From Symsagittifera roscoffensis (lineage: Eukaryota > Xenacoelomorpha > Acoela > Convolutidae), in contig NC_087068.1 in assembly GCF_963678635.1 (NCBI RefSeq), positions 4,092,001-4,156,000 on the forward strand: DNA of 64,000 nucleotides, read 5' to 3'. The notes beneath the pieces are model-generated. The model was not told where the DNA came from. It made no database searches and saw nothing but the letters and a program-made list of their open reading frames with translations. Below are positions 36,324-46,764 of this stretch, piece after piece. Made by a program: the position numbers and the translations under genes. How positions within the stretch are numbered: position 1 is the first letter of the stretch; each line of letters starts with the position of its first letter.

Positions 36324-39300
36324 GTCCTGAAGAATCTTTATCTGCAGTTTTGCGTTCTATTTGAAGTAGATAGCGCATTCGGAAGTCATTCTTAAAAAAC
36401 AAGTTTATTTAAAAGTGCGTATTTTTCCTTGAATACATAGTTTTTAGTTGAAATCGTTTTTTTTTCAACATCAAGCATGCTGTCAAAATTTTCAAATTTT
36501 TTAATGAGTCAAACAAATGCCTTCCTTTTAGCCACTTTTGTGGTCGCTTCACTAAATAACAATTTGATCAAAAATTAAATGACTGTTATATCCTCTACCC
36601 GGATCATGGCTTCGATTTGAAAAAGTCGTTCATTCCAGTAAAACAGCTTTTTTCAAAAGACAAAATTTACGCCAATAAATAACTAACTCAAACTTGTGAT
36701 TGACAAATAGGTAATACACTATTGCAGTTATTTGTGCACGTATGGCAGATCCTAAAGTGAGGATGTCGAACAATAGAATATTCATCTTTTCTTTTAATTT
36801 TGAGTAGAGTTTGTCATTTGAAATAATTGCTTACAAATGGGACACAGGATATTATCAAAGGAAGAAATTGCTCTGAGCTTGCGCTTCTGGTAACAAGACA
36901 AGCTAAAAGAGGAGGTTGGGGCGGATTGGTTTGATTGAGAGTTTCACTGTGTGGCATATCTCCAAACATATAGGATGGCATATAATTTTTTTTTTGCCAT
37001 AAAGAAGCTATATCAATGTTCAATTTAGTTTAGATCAGACTTAACATGACTAGGAATGGTGGTTGCCGAACATAAAATTAATGGCCAAACTGTTTAGTCA
37101 TTTAATACTGATGAGGGGCTCACCGCTAAAAAAAGTTTCCAATTAAATCATAAAGAAAGGGTCACATATGAAGGTTTCAATTAGTACAAAAGAGCGCTGA
37201 ATTCCAATGATTTAATCCACTGTTTCCTCGAAGAAAAATTTCATTCTATTCAAGTATTGAGCTTTTGCGTTTAATGTTATGTGGATGATCGATTGAAAAT
37301 TAGAAAACGGCCAAAATCAAGAGGTAGGGTAAACGGTTAACTCTTGATAAGAAAAGTTTTCAACCTATCTGACATTATTATCATTATAACTTATCGATTG
37401 GGTTGAAGCTCCAAAGTTTTCTTAACCTTTTTTTTCCAATAAAGTGGTTTAGGTCAAAATCAACAACCTTTAAAAAACCGCGTTAATTTTGATGTCAATT
37501 CAAAAAGTTAAAAATCATAAGTCAAAATTATTTCCGTCCTTTCTCAAATATAGCAAATGCAATTTTGCTTGGAGTCATTCTCAACAACCATATTGACCAA
37601 TCATAGACAAGTTTATTCGTATCATGGCCGAAAACTTCTCCGTATTGGGTAAAAGTGTTCTTTATTAATTCGTCACAGTATACAAACAAAATAGGGAGAA
37701 CTGCGTGTCAAATTTTTATGTTTGTTCTTGAAAGCCGTTTTGTGTTCATAATATCTTGGGCAAGTATTTTTGAGGAGTTGAACTATTAGGTTTTAGAAAA
37801 ATTTTGCAAACGGTATGAAGTAAATGATAAAAGGCTAACCATTTAATGAGGATGGGATATGTCATTTTAGATAGAAGGGTAAAGAGAGATCCTTTGATAA
37901 AATATTGACCAAATTAGAGTATATGGACTCCGAAGGGCAGTTATTGGGTTAAATTAGGCCATTGCACTGATACAGTTTTACCGAACTATAAACTGGACAT
38001 CTTGTGGACACGAAACTTTGTTCAAACTAAATTTTAATTGGGATATCAATGAAAGAAGAACGGATGCAGATTCTGTAAATAATCTGCTCTTGGTTTGTCC
38101 TGAAGAATCTTTATCTGCAGTTTTGCGTTCTATTTGAAGTAGATAGCGCATTCGGAAGTCATTCTTAAAAAACAAGTTTATTTAAAAGTGCGTATTTTTC
38201 CTTGAATACATAGTTTTTAGTTGAAATCGTTTTTTTTTCAACATCAAGCATGCTGTCAAAATTTTCAAATTTTTTAATGAGTCAAACAAATGCCTTCCTT
38301 TTAGCCACTTTTGTGGTCGCTTCACTAAATAACAATTTGATCAAAAATTAAATGACTGTTATATCCTCTACCCGGATCATGGCTTCGATTTGAAAAAGTC
38401 GTTCATTCCAGTAAAACAGCTTTTTTCAAAAGACAAAATTTACGCCAATAAATAACTAACTCAAACTTGTGATTGACAAATAGGTAATACACTATTGCAG
38501 TTATTTGTGCACGTATGGCAGATCCTAAAGTGAGGATGTCGAACAATAGAATATTCATCTTTTCTTTTAATTTTGAGTAGAGTTTGTCATTTGAAATAAT
38601 TGCTTACAAATGGGACACAGGATATTATCAAAGGAAGAAATTGCTCTGAGCTTGCGCTTCTGGTAACAAGACAAGCTAAAAGAGGAGGTTGGGGCGGATT
38701 GGTTTGATTGAGAGTTTCACTGTGTGGCATATCTCCAAACATATAGGATGGCATATAATTTTTTTTTTGCCATAAAGAAGCTATATCAATGTTCAATTTA
38801 GTTTAGATCAGACTTAACATGACTAGGAATGGTGGTTGCCGAACATAAAATTAATGGCCAAACTGTTTAGTCATTTAATACTGATGAGGGGCTCACCGCT
38901 AAAAAAAGTTTCCAAGTAAATCATAAAGAAAGGGTCACATATGAAGGTTTCAATTAGTACAAAAGAGCGCTGAATTCCAATGATTTAATCCACTGTTTCA
39001 TCGAAGAAAAATTTCATTCTATTCAAGTATTGAGCTTTTGCGTTTAATGTTATGTGGATGATCGATTGAAAATTAGAAAACGGCCAAAATCAAGAGGTAG
39101 GGTAAACGGTTAACTCTTGATAAGAAAAGTTTTCAACCTATCTGACATTATTATCATTATAACTTATCGATTGGGTTGAAGCTCCAAAGTTTTCTTAACC
39201 TTTTTTTTCCAATAAATCGGTTTAGGTCAAAATCAACAACCTTTAAAAAACCGCGTTAATTTTGATGTCAATTCAAAAAGTTAAAAATCATAAGTCAAAA

Positions 39301-39387
39301 TTATTTCCGTCCTTTCTCAAATATAGCAAATGCAATTTTGCTTGGAGTCATTCTCAACAACCATATTGACCAATCATAGACAAGTTT
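36324..39387. repeat. 1773-bp tandem duplication, second copy truncated
   Basis: 36324-37614 and 38097-39387 are both 1291 bp long and differ at only a few positions (for example AATTAAATC/AAGTAAATC near 37143/38916). The offset is 1773 bp. The 483 bp between them (37615-38096) occurs once. ORFs inside (for example the minus-strand 69-codon frames) appear identically in both copies and have no recognisable domain. Near-identity means a recent event or a misassembly at the adjacent gap. Confidence 0.92.
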
Positions 39388-41187
39388 TTTGCGATATATA
39401 GGAAATAATAACAAACTAAGGTGTGTCACAATTATTGATTAGCCGTGGTTTTTTGCCTCAGCAGGTACGATATAGGTTTTCTGATGTTCAGTTCTCAATT
39501 TTTATCCTAGCGTTGCTCCACAATTGTATGCTGGAAACGGAGGGATGAGAATTGAGATTTGATTCCGAGCTGAATTTTCATGCTGAGACGTAACAGAGCA
39601 AGAAACTCGCATCAGTGTAAAATTACATATTTAAAAAAAGTAATTTTCACAATCTGGGTTATCGTTTCATTGTATGATTTAGGTATCGCCGTTTTTCTGA
39701 TTTAGTTATCGCCGATTTAGATATCATCAACTTTCTGCAGTAACACGAACCACATATTTGAGTGAAGAAATTCCATTTTCGCTTAAACTGTGTTCAGAAG
39801 CTTGTAAACATTTTGCGAAAGCTTTTCTTCCTATATTTATTTAAAATGGCCAATTTTTCATCACACAGATGACAATAGAATCAAAATCTGCGGTATTTTG
39901 ATTCTAATAAGCCAAAAGAGGTTCAGGCTAATTTGTCAAACTTTTTTGCACTCTGAATTCTATCATGCCGTTTTCAGCACATTTTTTGCAACAAAAATAC
40001 AAGCAAAGTTTTTCTAATTGGCGAATGTTAAAGCAGAACATTCGAAGTTAGAGTAATTAACAAAGAAAACATTAGTCCCTCTTTTATGAGCTCTCAAAAC
40101 ACAGTTCGGTTCCATTTGTTACTCAATCTATAGTGAGGTAATCAATATGAGTCTTTGCAAAGCACTGACTCGCGTCTCAGCATTGGGAGAAAACTTTTAG
40201 TTCAGAAGGAATAATAATAGATTTCAAACTGTCTTTTCCTGATAAGTTTAGAAAATTTATGATATAATCACCCATGAGTGTTATCTGGTTGGACACACAA
40301 ACTCATTGTTTTTTCTGAGTGTTATTTTTTCTAAAAATTTAGTGAAATTTGTTTTGTTCGGGTTATAACTCGAATTGATCATCATTCCTTCCTTACTCAA
40401 CGTTGAAGTTCGATCTGCAATCACGACATTCTGATTCATATTTTTCTTTATCGAACAAATTAAAAATCTTTTAAGAGTTTCGGAGCAATTTTTATTGGTA
40501 TAAGTAACAGAGCAGCGCCACCCTTTTTGTTTTATTGAAGATTGTCTGTCAAATCTAAAAATTATTTGTTTTTTAAAACATCTTGTGAGTCGTTTTTCCG
40601 AAACTCCTAACACCGTTTTTCACCCATTTCCTGAGAAATCTATTTTGCTTGCAGGTGTTGTCGATTCACACTTTGAAAGTTCGGCTGAAAAGATTTCAGT
40701 TTTTTTTTCTACATTCTTGGAACAGCTATTGTTTCTTAAGGCCTGGATTGGTTTCAACATTACCCCTTCGTGTGAGTACTAAAGTAAATGAGTGAGTTGT
40801 AAAGAAAAAAATGAGTGAGTTGGTTTATCTCCGCTCATCTTTCTCACTTTAACTATGAATTTTTCCTGGGAGCTTTTTAGAAATACCAAAATCTTTCTCG
40901 TTTTTGCCAAATTTTCTATTTGATATATAGATATTGAATGCGCCGCCTAAAACAACCAGAATGTAATTTCAGCATCACAGAATAGTTTTTAGAGATTCAA
41001 ATTCAAATGTAATAGTCTGAATCAAAAAGAAACAAAATTAAGCTTTTCTGGAGAGTCTTGCACTGTTTTTGCAAAATTGACGCATATCTACGGCTTTTGA
41101 AAAGCTCCATCAAACAGGCCCGATTTGCTTCAGCTGAAAAAGTTATTGCATAGTAAATTATCAAAAGTAATGAATGGAGAGGAGTGC
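39388..41187. other. Non-coding DNA
   Basis: No recognisable coding or repeat feature. ORFs at 40281-40613 (-) and 40585-40782 (+) overlap each other and match nothing I know. Confidence 0.4.
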
Positions 41188-41396
41188 AGCCTGTATTTAG
41201 ACAACCGCGTATTCATACTCGTCAGAGTTTATACAATTACTGTATGAACCAATCAGAATCGAGAAAAGACATAAATAATCCAAAATATATAATAAATATT
41301 TATTAATTCCCTCTTTGTCTCTATTCTGATTGGCTGAAACAGTATTTGTCTGAATACTGACGAGTCTGAATACGCGGTTGTCGAAATACTGCTATG
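41188..41396. mobile_element. ~209-bp palindromic MITE
   Basis: Left arm CTGTATTTAGACAACCGCG then TATTCATACTCGTCAG; right arm CTGACGAGTCTGAATACGCG then GTTGTCGAAATACTGC. The arms are reverse complements over ~40 bp with few mismatches. A second inner pair, AACCAATCAGAAT / ATTCTGATTGGCT, continues the foldback. The centre is AT-rich and non-coding. Confidence 0.85.
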
Positions 41397-41766
41397 TAAC
41401 CGAAAAGAGACTTTATGGTTAATCAGCCAAAAATTTATGCCTCATCTTATTTCAATAGTTTGAGAATGCGTTAAAATTGAAAATTCATTCAAAGGTTTCT
41501 GCACAATTTTGAGCATCTTCAGGTTGTAAAATTTCTAAACTATCTGTAAGAAATGATCAAAGATCATTAAAAGTGTCACACATATCATTATCTCAAAATT
41601 TAAAAAAAATTCAACCAATCAAAGTCTTACAAATATTACTAAAATTATGTAACAACTATTATGTAACAATTTTAAACATTTTGTCATAAATTTTTGAGAG
41701 TTTTCAACTTTTTGTTTTCACAATTTCGTTTTGTCGCTAATTTTCAGGCTAACATGAAAGTTATTT

Positions 41767-42623
41767 CTAAGTTTTTTGTTTTAGCCAGAATTCTTCGACT
41801 ATAAAATTTAGCCTTAGTATCAGCTCCCTACTTCCAAACTCGTCGCGCGTGTTAATTGCCGGTCTCTCTTTCCTAAGGTGCAGCGTCTCTAATGAAAGAA
41901 ACTTGATGCTGCTGGACGCCTGGTCGATTATCTTCAATTTAAACTCCGACTCACCACTCTCACTACCACACTGCCTTATATGCTGTCCAACTGGGGCATC
42001 CTCTTTTCGGTGTTCCGCAATCCTTGTGGTGAGATGTCGGACCGTCTGGCCAACATAGATGGATTTGCACCCACAACATTCAAATCTGAATACCATTTTT
42101 GATTTCAGTTCACTGGAAAAGGAGGATTTTAGAGAGGGCATACAAGTTTTCATTTTCCGCGTCGTGAATACTATCTGCGCATTGGTAATATCGCAGACTT
42201 TTTTTGCTAACGTCTGACTGTGATTCCCCCTATATTGGACCATCAAGATGGGTGGTGAATCACTGCTATAATCATAAGGTTTTTTTTGTTTTTGCTCTCT
42301 CCTTTGATCTTTTCAAGGGCATGCGATGCAACCCGTGACGACCAACTTTCCTGATATTGGTTATCCAACCACTGTTCACGGTTGATTTTCATCGCTTAAT
42401 CTTATTATTCCCATGTTGACGTACTGCGGAAAACCCGGTGAACAGTTCCTTCAATCACACTTCTCGTGTACTGAAGGGGGCGCAGCTTCTGAAATTGAGT
42501 ATGATACCTGTATCTGTTAGTTTTTGATACCACCCACAGCTAATTTTTCTGCTTTGGTCAATACTATTTTGAAAATCGAAAAATTCCATTTTCCCGTTTG
42601 TGTTTGGTGTCTCTATTGTAATT
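41767..42623 (-). pseudogene. Penelope-like element: reverse-transcriptase tail and GIY-YIG endonuclease
   Basis: Reading the minus strand from 42623: a PNTNG...FFDFQNSID segment, a WYQKLTDTG motif and NFRSCAP match the thumb-side region of Penelope-like reverse transcriptases, with a frame change near 42475. After a NREQWLDNQY...SW linker, 42246-41767 gives a 159-residue open frame with the Penelope endonuclease. It has a YRGNHS start, a PSLKSSFS linker, a CCGC...H zinc-like cluster, YVGQT (the YIG half of GIY-YIG), the Arg of TTRIAEH and a downstream Glu in LETLHLRKERPAINT. GIY-YIG endonuclease nicks target DNA for priming. The upstream half of this gene is at 61399-61511, separated by the gypsy insertion. 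Confidence 0.88.
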
Positions 42624-43536
42624 TGTAACATTCGCCCGGAAGTACATATCTACGGAAAATAAAGCCAGGTTCTAAGACGACTGGCCAACGTCTAAACAGA
42701 GCTCTACATGCTTTTCACTGTCTCTACCAAAGCCAGTTCTTTTGGTGGTCTTTTCAACATCGAGTCGACAAAAACGTTACTGTTCTCCGGCTTCGACCAG
42801 AACGCTCAAAATAACTTAATTACAGGCTTAATTAGTGAGCTCATGGCTGGGTCTCAGTATCCCCAGACCACGAGGTCACTCCTAAAAACAGGGCTACTAC
42901 TACTTATTATATTACTATTGTTTTTGTTCAGTAGATAAAAATCATCATCTCCATCGAAGATGAATCAACCCTTTCCCCCAGTTCCTAGCTTCTCATCGTC
43001 GTAAAATGAATTCAGATATAAAATAAATTCAATTCAAGACATAACCGGGAAGCTAAAATTTTATATAAAATGATACAAGTTGCAGTCCCGAGACCCCCCG
43101 GATTCTTGAATCCGGGTAAATAACACTCTTATCTTCCTTCCGGAAGGCTGCTTTTCCAACCTTCACCGTTGTTGTGACGGCCTTGCAACGATTGTAGCGA
43201 CACAATCGTTGCAACTCGGAACAGTCTCTGCTAACTCTGCTGTTTTCTTCGATTCCGATATTCAATTTTCTCGTAGTTATCTTCGTCGCAACTATTGTTG
43301 TTCTGGTTTTCTTCTGCTTTTCTTCCAAAATGGCGGTTTTTGCCGTTTCTCGGAAGTGCGACTTTTCAATTTGAATTTTTAAAATTTCAAAATACCGGAA
43401 TATCTTGACCTTCACCGTTTGACTAATCGTCCCAATAACGTCAATAATCTCTCAAAACTGTCAATTTGGAAGGTTAGCTGCTAACAATTCGAAATCGCCG
43501 AATCTGCATTTTCGTTCATTCTGATCGAATGTCACA
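42624..43536 (-). repeat. 3' LTR of the gypsy-like element
   Basis: Plus-strand ends TGTAACATTCG and GAATGTCACA are near-perfect inverted 10-mers. Aligns over its length with 60485-61398. TTTATATAAA at 43060-43069 is the TATA-like site. Confidence 0.87.
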
Positions 43537-43549
43537 TACTCCCCGGACA
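43537..43549 (-). promoter_or_regulatory. Candidate polypurine tract
   Basis: On the minus strand TGTCCGGGGAGTA lies directly before the 3' LTR, where the plus-strand primer of an LTR element is expected. Confidence 0.5.
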
Positions 43550-44616
43550 GCCCGGTCAATGTCCCCATTGAATCTCGCAATGTTCGAAAAATTGGTACAG
43601 TGTCATCAAACAGAATTTACAAATTGCATGAAATTACTCGTATCCACGTCATATCGACTCACTTCAGAATATAAATGGCATCATACTACACTACTATAGC
43701 CTTCCAAATTTTTTCACTGATCTGCACTTTGAGGATTTGACTTGATATAAAACATTTGTTGTGACTTCCAATGTCAATGCCCTGATTTAAAACTTTTTCT
43801 CCTAGGTTTTAAAAGGTGTTAGTTTGCAGGACAGTCCTGCCAATCAACAAGCTAAAATTATCTTACTATGCTTCTTCCCTCCGGAAATTTTAGTTGTTAT
43901 TGTCCTGAATATTAAATTTAAGGAACTCTGTGGTTATAAAGAACAAGGAAACAATCTCCCTCTTCGAGAGATTACCCAAGCCTTTCATGTCACCACTAAG
44001 TGATCAGTCGTCCTAGTTGATTGAAAACAGTCATGCAGGCTAGAATATCTAAATATACTTTTTACTCAAGCCTTTTTAAATAAGTAGTAATTTTCTCTAA
44101 AGCCATAACTAAAATCAAAATACAAATTTATAAATGCAACAAATTCTGCAATGCTCAAAACTCAACTAAATATTTCAGTTTTCAGTTACAACTTGGTTGC
44201 TTAGTCTCTCACTTGAGTTTTGTTACACGCAAAAAACAATTCTTCTTTTTCACCACTTCTCTTCTCTTTCAGAGTTTTAACTTCTTCTCTTTCACCACTT
44301 CTTTGTTTTATTTCTGTTTTTCGTCGTTTAGAAGTTCAAAACTTCTAAATTCTTTTATTTTTGTTTCTTTTCGCATCTTGTCCTCCGGCCATTTAGCAAT
44401 GCTCCATCTCCTCCTCCTGCGACATTGAATCTGCACTTTCAGTTTCTGTGTTTTGCAACACATTGTTAGCTATTCTGACGCTGCTGGAAGCAGACCTTCA
44501 ACACTTCTGCTCTTCTACCCTTTGTTTGCAACAAGGTAGGGGATCCACGTCAGATTATATGTTCCTGCAGAAGCTGTTGTAGAGACACAACGTCACGTTT
44601 CTCTCCAAATCTTCCT
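43550..44616 (-). other. Non-coding tail between SGNH ORF and 3' LTR
   Basis: About 1.07 kb without a recognisable ORF in the element's sense. Unusually long 3' untranslated sequence for this group. Confidence 0.55.
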
Positions 44617-46377
44617 TCAACATCTTTTCCTTCTCTCTTCCATTACGTTCAATCGTTCTTGAAAGACTATGTTCAACCAAGCCTGTCCTTCTACGCTATC
44701 AAAGTGGACGCCGTCAGTAGTCAGCCTGGCCTGATCCATGGCCCTCAGCTCATGTTCGATATCTATAAGGATCATCCTTCCGGCATTCTGACTTGCAAGA
44801 TTCATCAGGATGTTCTTCCACCTGATTACTCCTTCGTTGTGCCTTCTCCCTGCTGCAGTCAATGACCCCGTGTTCATTGGCACAGTGCAAACGGTCAGTA
44901 CCGCGCAGTTGAACTTCTGCCACAGAGTAGTAAACAAGCACACCATCATTGATTCCCATAGTGCTTGTTCCTCATCCGAGCTTCTCGAGATGTTATTTGT
45001 CCCAACTAGGATCGTTACATTAGGGATTCTCCCTGGGTTCATCAGCTCCACCATCCGAAATAACTGGGCTATCGTCGCGCCTCCGAAAGTCGTCACCGTG
45101 GTGATCCAGGAGGTCCTCAAGTTTGAGAGCACTCTGACCAAGCTGTCTCCCAGTATCAGATGTGATGTCCCCAGTGGTGGTTGCTGCAGGTTTACTGCAG
45201 GGTTCCAGGTCGCTCGGTTGAAGCAAGCTCTCGGATCCGCCTCCGGAACTCCTGTGAAGTGATACTTCAACTGATTATTCTTTTGTACATCCATTACCCG
45301 TGACACTTTCTTCGCCGGCATCTTTCGTATCTTCCTGTCTGGGACTTTTGAGCTCCCCATTGGTAGAGTTGCATCGCTAACTCCCCTTTTGGTCATTACG
45401 TCTTGGGAGAGCTGTACTCTGCCCATATCGTCAACCGTTCCATAGGGTGCAGTCACCCCGGAACCTGGCGCATTCCTGTTGGCCACTAGTCGTTCAGCTG
45501 TCTCTATCAGCTTCCTTATCGTCTGCTCCACGACTGGGTCACCAAAGGTATCACTCGGGTCCGGGATTGTCACTCGACCCTTTGTAGCTGGGAGTCGCGT
45601 TTCTGTCGTTTGACTCAATTCTCGAGGTGTCAAGAGCTCCATTGGGGACTGCCCACGAGGAATACTCCTTGAAGGTATCACTTCTTCCACGACTGTTGTC
45701 AATGCCACCCGTTCCGATCGCTCCTTGTAGTCCCGCCTCAAGCGTTCAATTTCTTCACCCTGCTTTTTGTTGCAGTCTTCAAACAATCGCTTCCACATGT
45801 CTCTGTCGTCCTCCGTAATGAGCATGGTCTTAGTCATTTCATCCAGCTCCTTCCTGGTCCTTTCCAGCTCATCCTTCATCCCATCTAGATCTTGCATGGT
45901 TTGGTTCGTTTGAACCCCCTGTTCTACTTTCGCCCTCTTTGGTGGCACAGCTATTCTCAGTGGTGAACTAGACGAGGCAGCCTCGCGGTTCATCTCTTGA
46001 TGCCTTCTCCTCATCCCAGGCTTGGGCTTGGAGAGCAAAGGCATCTCACTTGGTTGATAAGTCCTAGAACTTCCCAATCCAGGCTCGTTAGCCAAGTGAC
46101 TCCCTGAGAGAGCCCCGTTTCTCCACCTCATCACTCTCATGTTCGGGCGGTCTAGTACTCCCCTCTCTCCATATGCTGCCATCAACAGGACTTCCGTGGG
46201 GCGGTCCCCGCGGTTGTCATGCCCCAAGATGTTGATCAGGGCAGTCAGCAACATGACTACCTCTGGGTCCTCCAGAGCAAAGTCTCGATCCATCAGCCGA
46301 CGATAGATCGCATCTATCATCGGTCCTACATATGCCTCTGCCAGGTCCATCAATTCATCCAAGTTGAAGTTATGCAT
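44617..46377 (-). CDS. SGNH/GDSL hydrolase-like ORF in the env position, uninterrupted
   Basis: From the first ATG (46375-46377) the frame encodes 586 residues without a break; it stays open 23 codons further upstream without an ATG. Residues 1-90 are helical and acidic/hydrophobic, 121-153 basic (PPKRAK), 161-224 a likely coiled coil, 225-400 Pro/Ser/Thr-rich. 406-586 is an SGNH-type domain: GDSL with the nucleophile Ser412, a Gly-Gly at ~433 (block II-like), GTNN at ~459-462 and DGVHFD with Asp555 and His558. These are the four conserved blocks of the esterase/lipase superfamily. The ORF follows Pol, as env would, but has no signal peptide or transmembrane segment. Its role in the element is unknown; SGNH-like domains are known in ORF1 of some non-LTR retrotransposons. 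Its intactness contrasts with the broken gag-pol. Confidence 0.85.
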   Translation of the reverse strand: MHNFNLDELMDLAEAYVGPMIDAIYRRLMDRDFALEDPEVVMLLTALINILGHDNRGDRPTEVLLMAAYGERGVLDRPNMRVMRWRNGALSGSHLANEPGLGSSRTYQPSEMPLLSKPKPGMRRRHQEMNREAASSSSPLRIAVPPKRAKVEQGVQTNQTMQDLDGMKDELERTRKELDEMTKTMLITEDDRDMWKRLFEDCNKKQGEEIERLRRDYKERSERVALTTVVEEVIPSRSIPRGQSPMELLTPRELSQTTETRLPATKGRVTIPDPSDTFGDPVVEQTIRKLIETAERLVANRNAPGSGVTAPYGTVDDMGRVQLSQDVMTKRGVSDATLPMGSSKVPDRKIRKMPAKKVSRVMDVQKNNQLKYHFTGVPEADPRACFNRATWNPAVNLQQPPLGTSHLILGDSLVRVLSNLRTSWITTVTTFGGATIAQLFRMVELMNPGRIPNVTILVGTNNISRSSDEEQALWESMMVCLFTTLWQKFNCAVLTVCTVPMNTGSLTAAGRRHNEGVIRWKNILMNLASQNAGRMILIDIEHELRAMDQARLTTDGVHFDSVEGQAWLNIVFQERLNVMEERRKRC

Positions 46378-46449
46378 TCTCTTTTCAGGTTCGATTCGAT
46401 TTGATTTAATGATTTGACTCAAGTGAGTAATTAAACGATCAATCAAGAT

Positions 46450-46668
46450 CTAGAAAAGAGGTCACGAATATCACACTCGTCCGTTTCACCTTAACTTCTC
46501 GTTAAAATTTATATAAAACAGTCAGATAAAAAAATTTTGATCCTAAAATTTATTAAAATCAATCGGTCTCTAAAATTTTGGAATTCGACCTAAGATAGGA
46601 CAGTCCAAACTTTGGATCTATTCCTAAGATCGTTATTCAGTTGGTCGTGGTCACTAACTCCTTCTTAC
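46450..46668 (-). other. Candidate 219-nt intron upstream of the SGNH ORF
   Basis: On the minus strand ATCATGG|GTAAGAAG (donor, intron begins at 46668) and CTCTTTTCTAG| (acceptor, intron ends at 46450) bracket a stop-rich AT-rich stretch just before the SGNH frame. This would suit a spliced subgenomic message like that used for env. Inferred from splice-site strings only. Confidence 0.35.
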
Positions 46669-46764
46669 CCATGATCTTAATAACATAACACACAACATAA
46701 CATCACACACATATCACACACTACACAAACTTTAGTCTCACACCCTCTTGCATGTTACCTCAAC

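Noticed and set aside
37107-37145. CTGATGAGGGGCTCACCGC resembling a hammerhead ribozyme core
   Set aside because: The required GAAA after stem II is TAAA and no flanking stems pair; its second copy near 38880 is only part of the tandem duplication.
44810-45262. Plus-strand 150-codon ORF
   Set aside because: Antisense shadow of the SGNH ORF, no domain.
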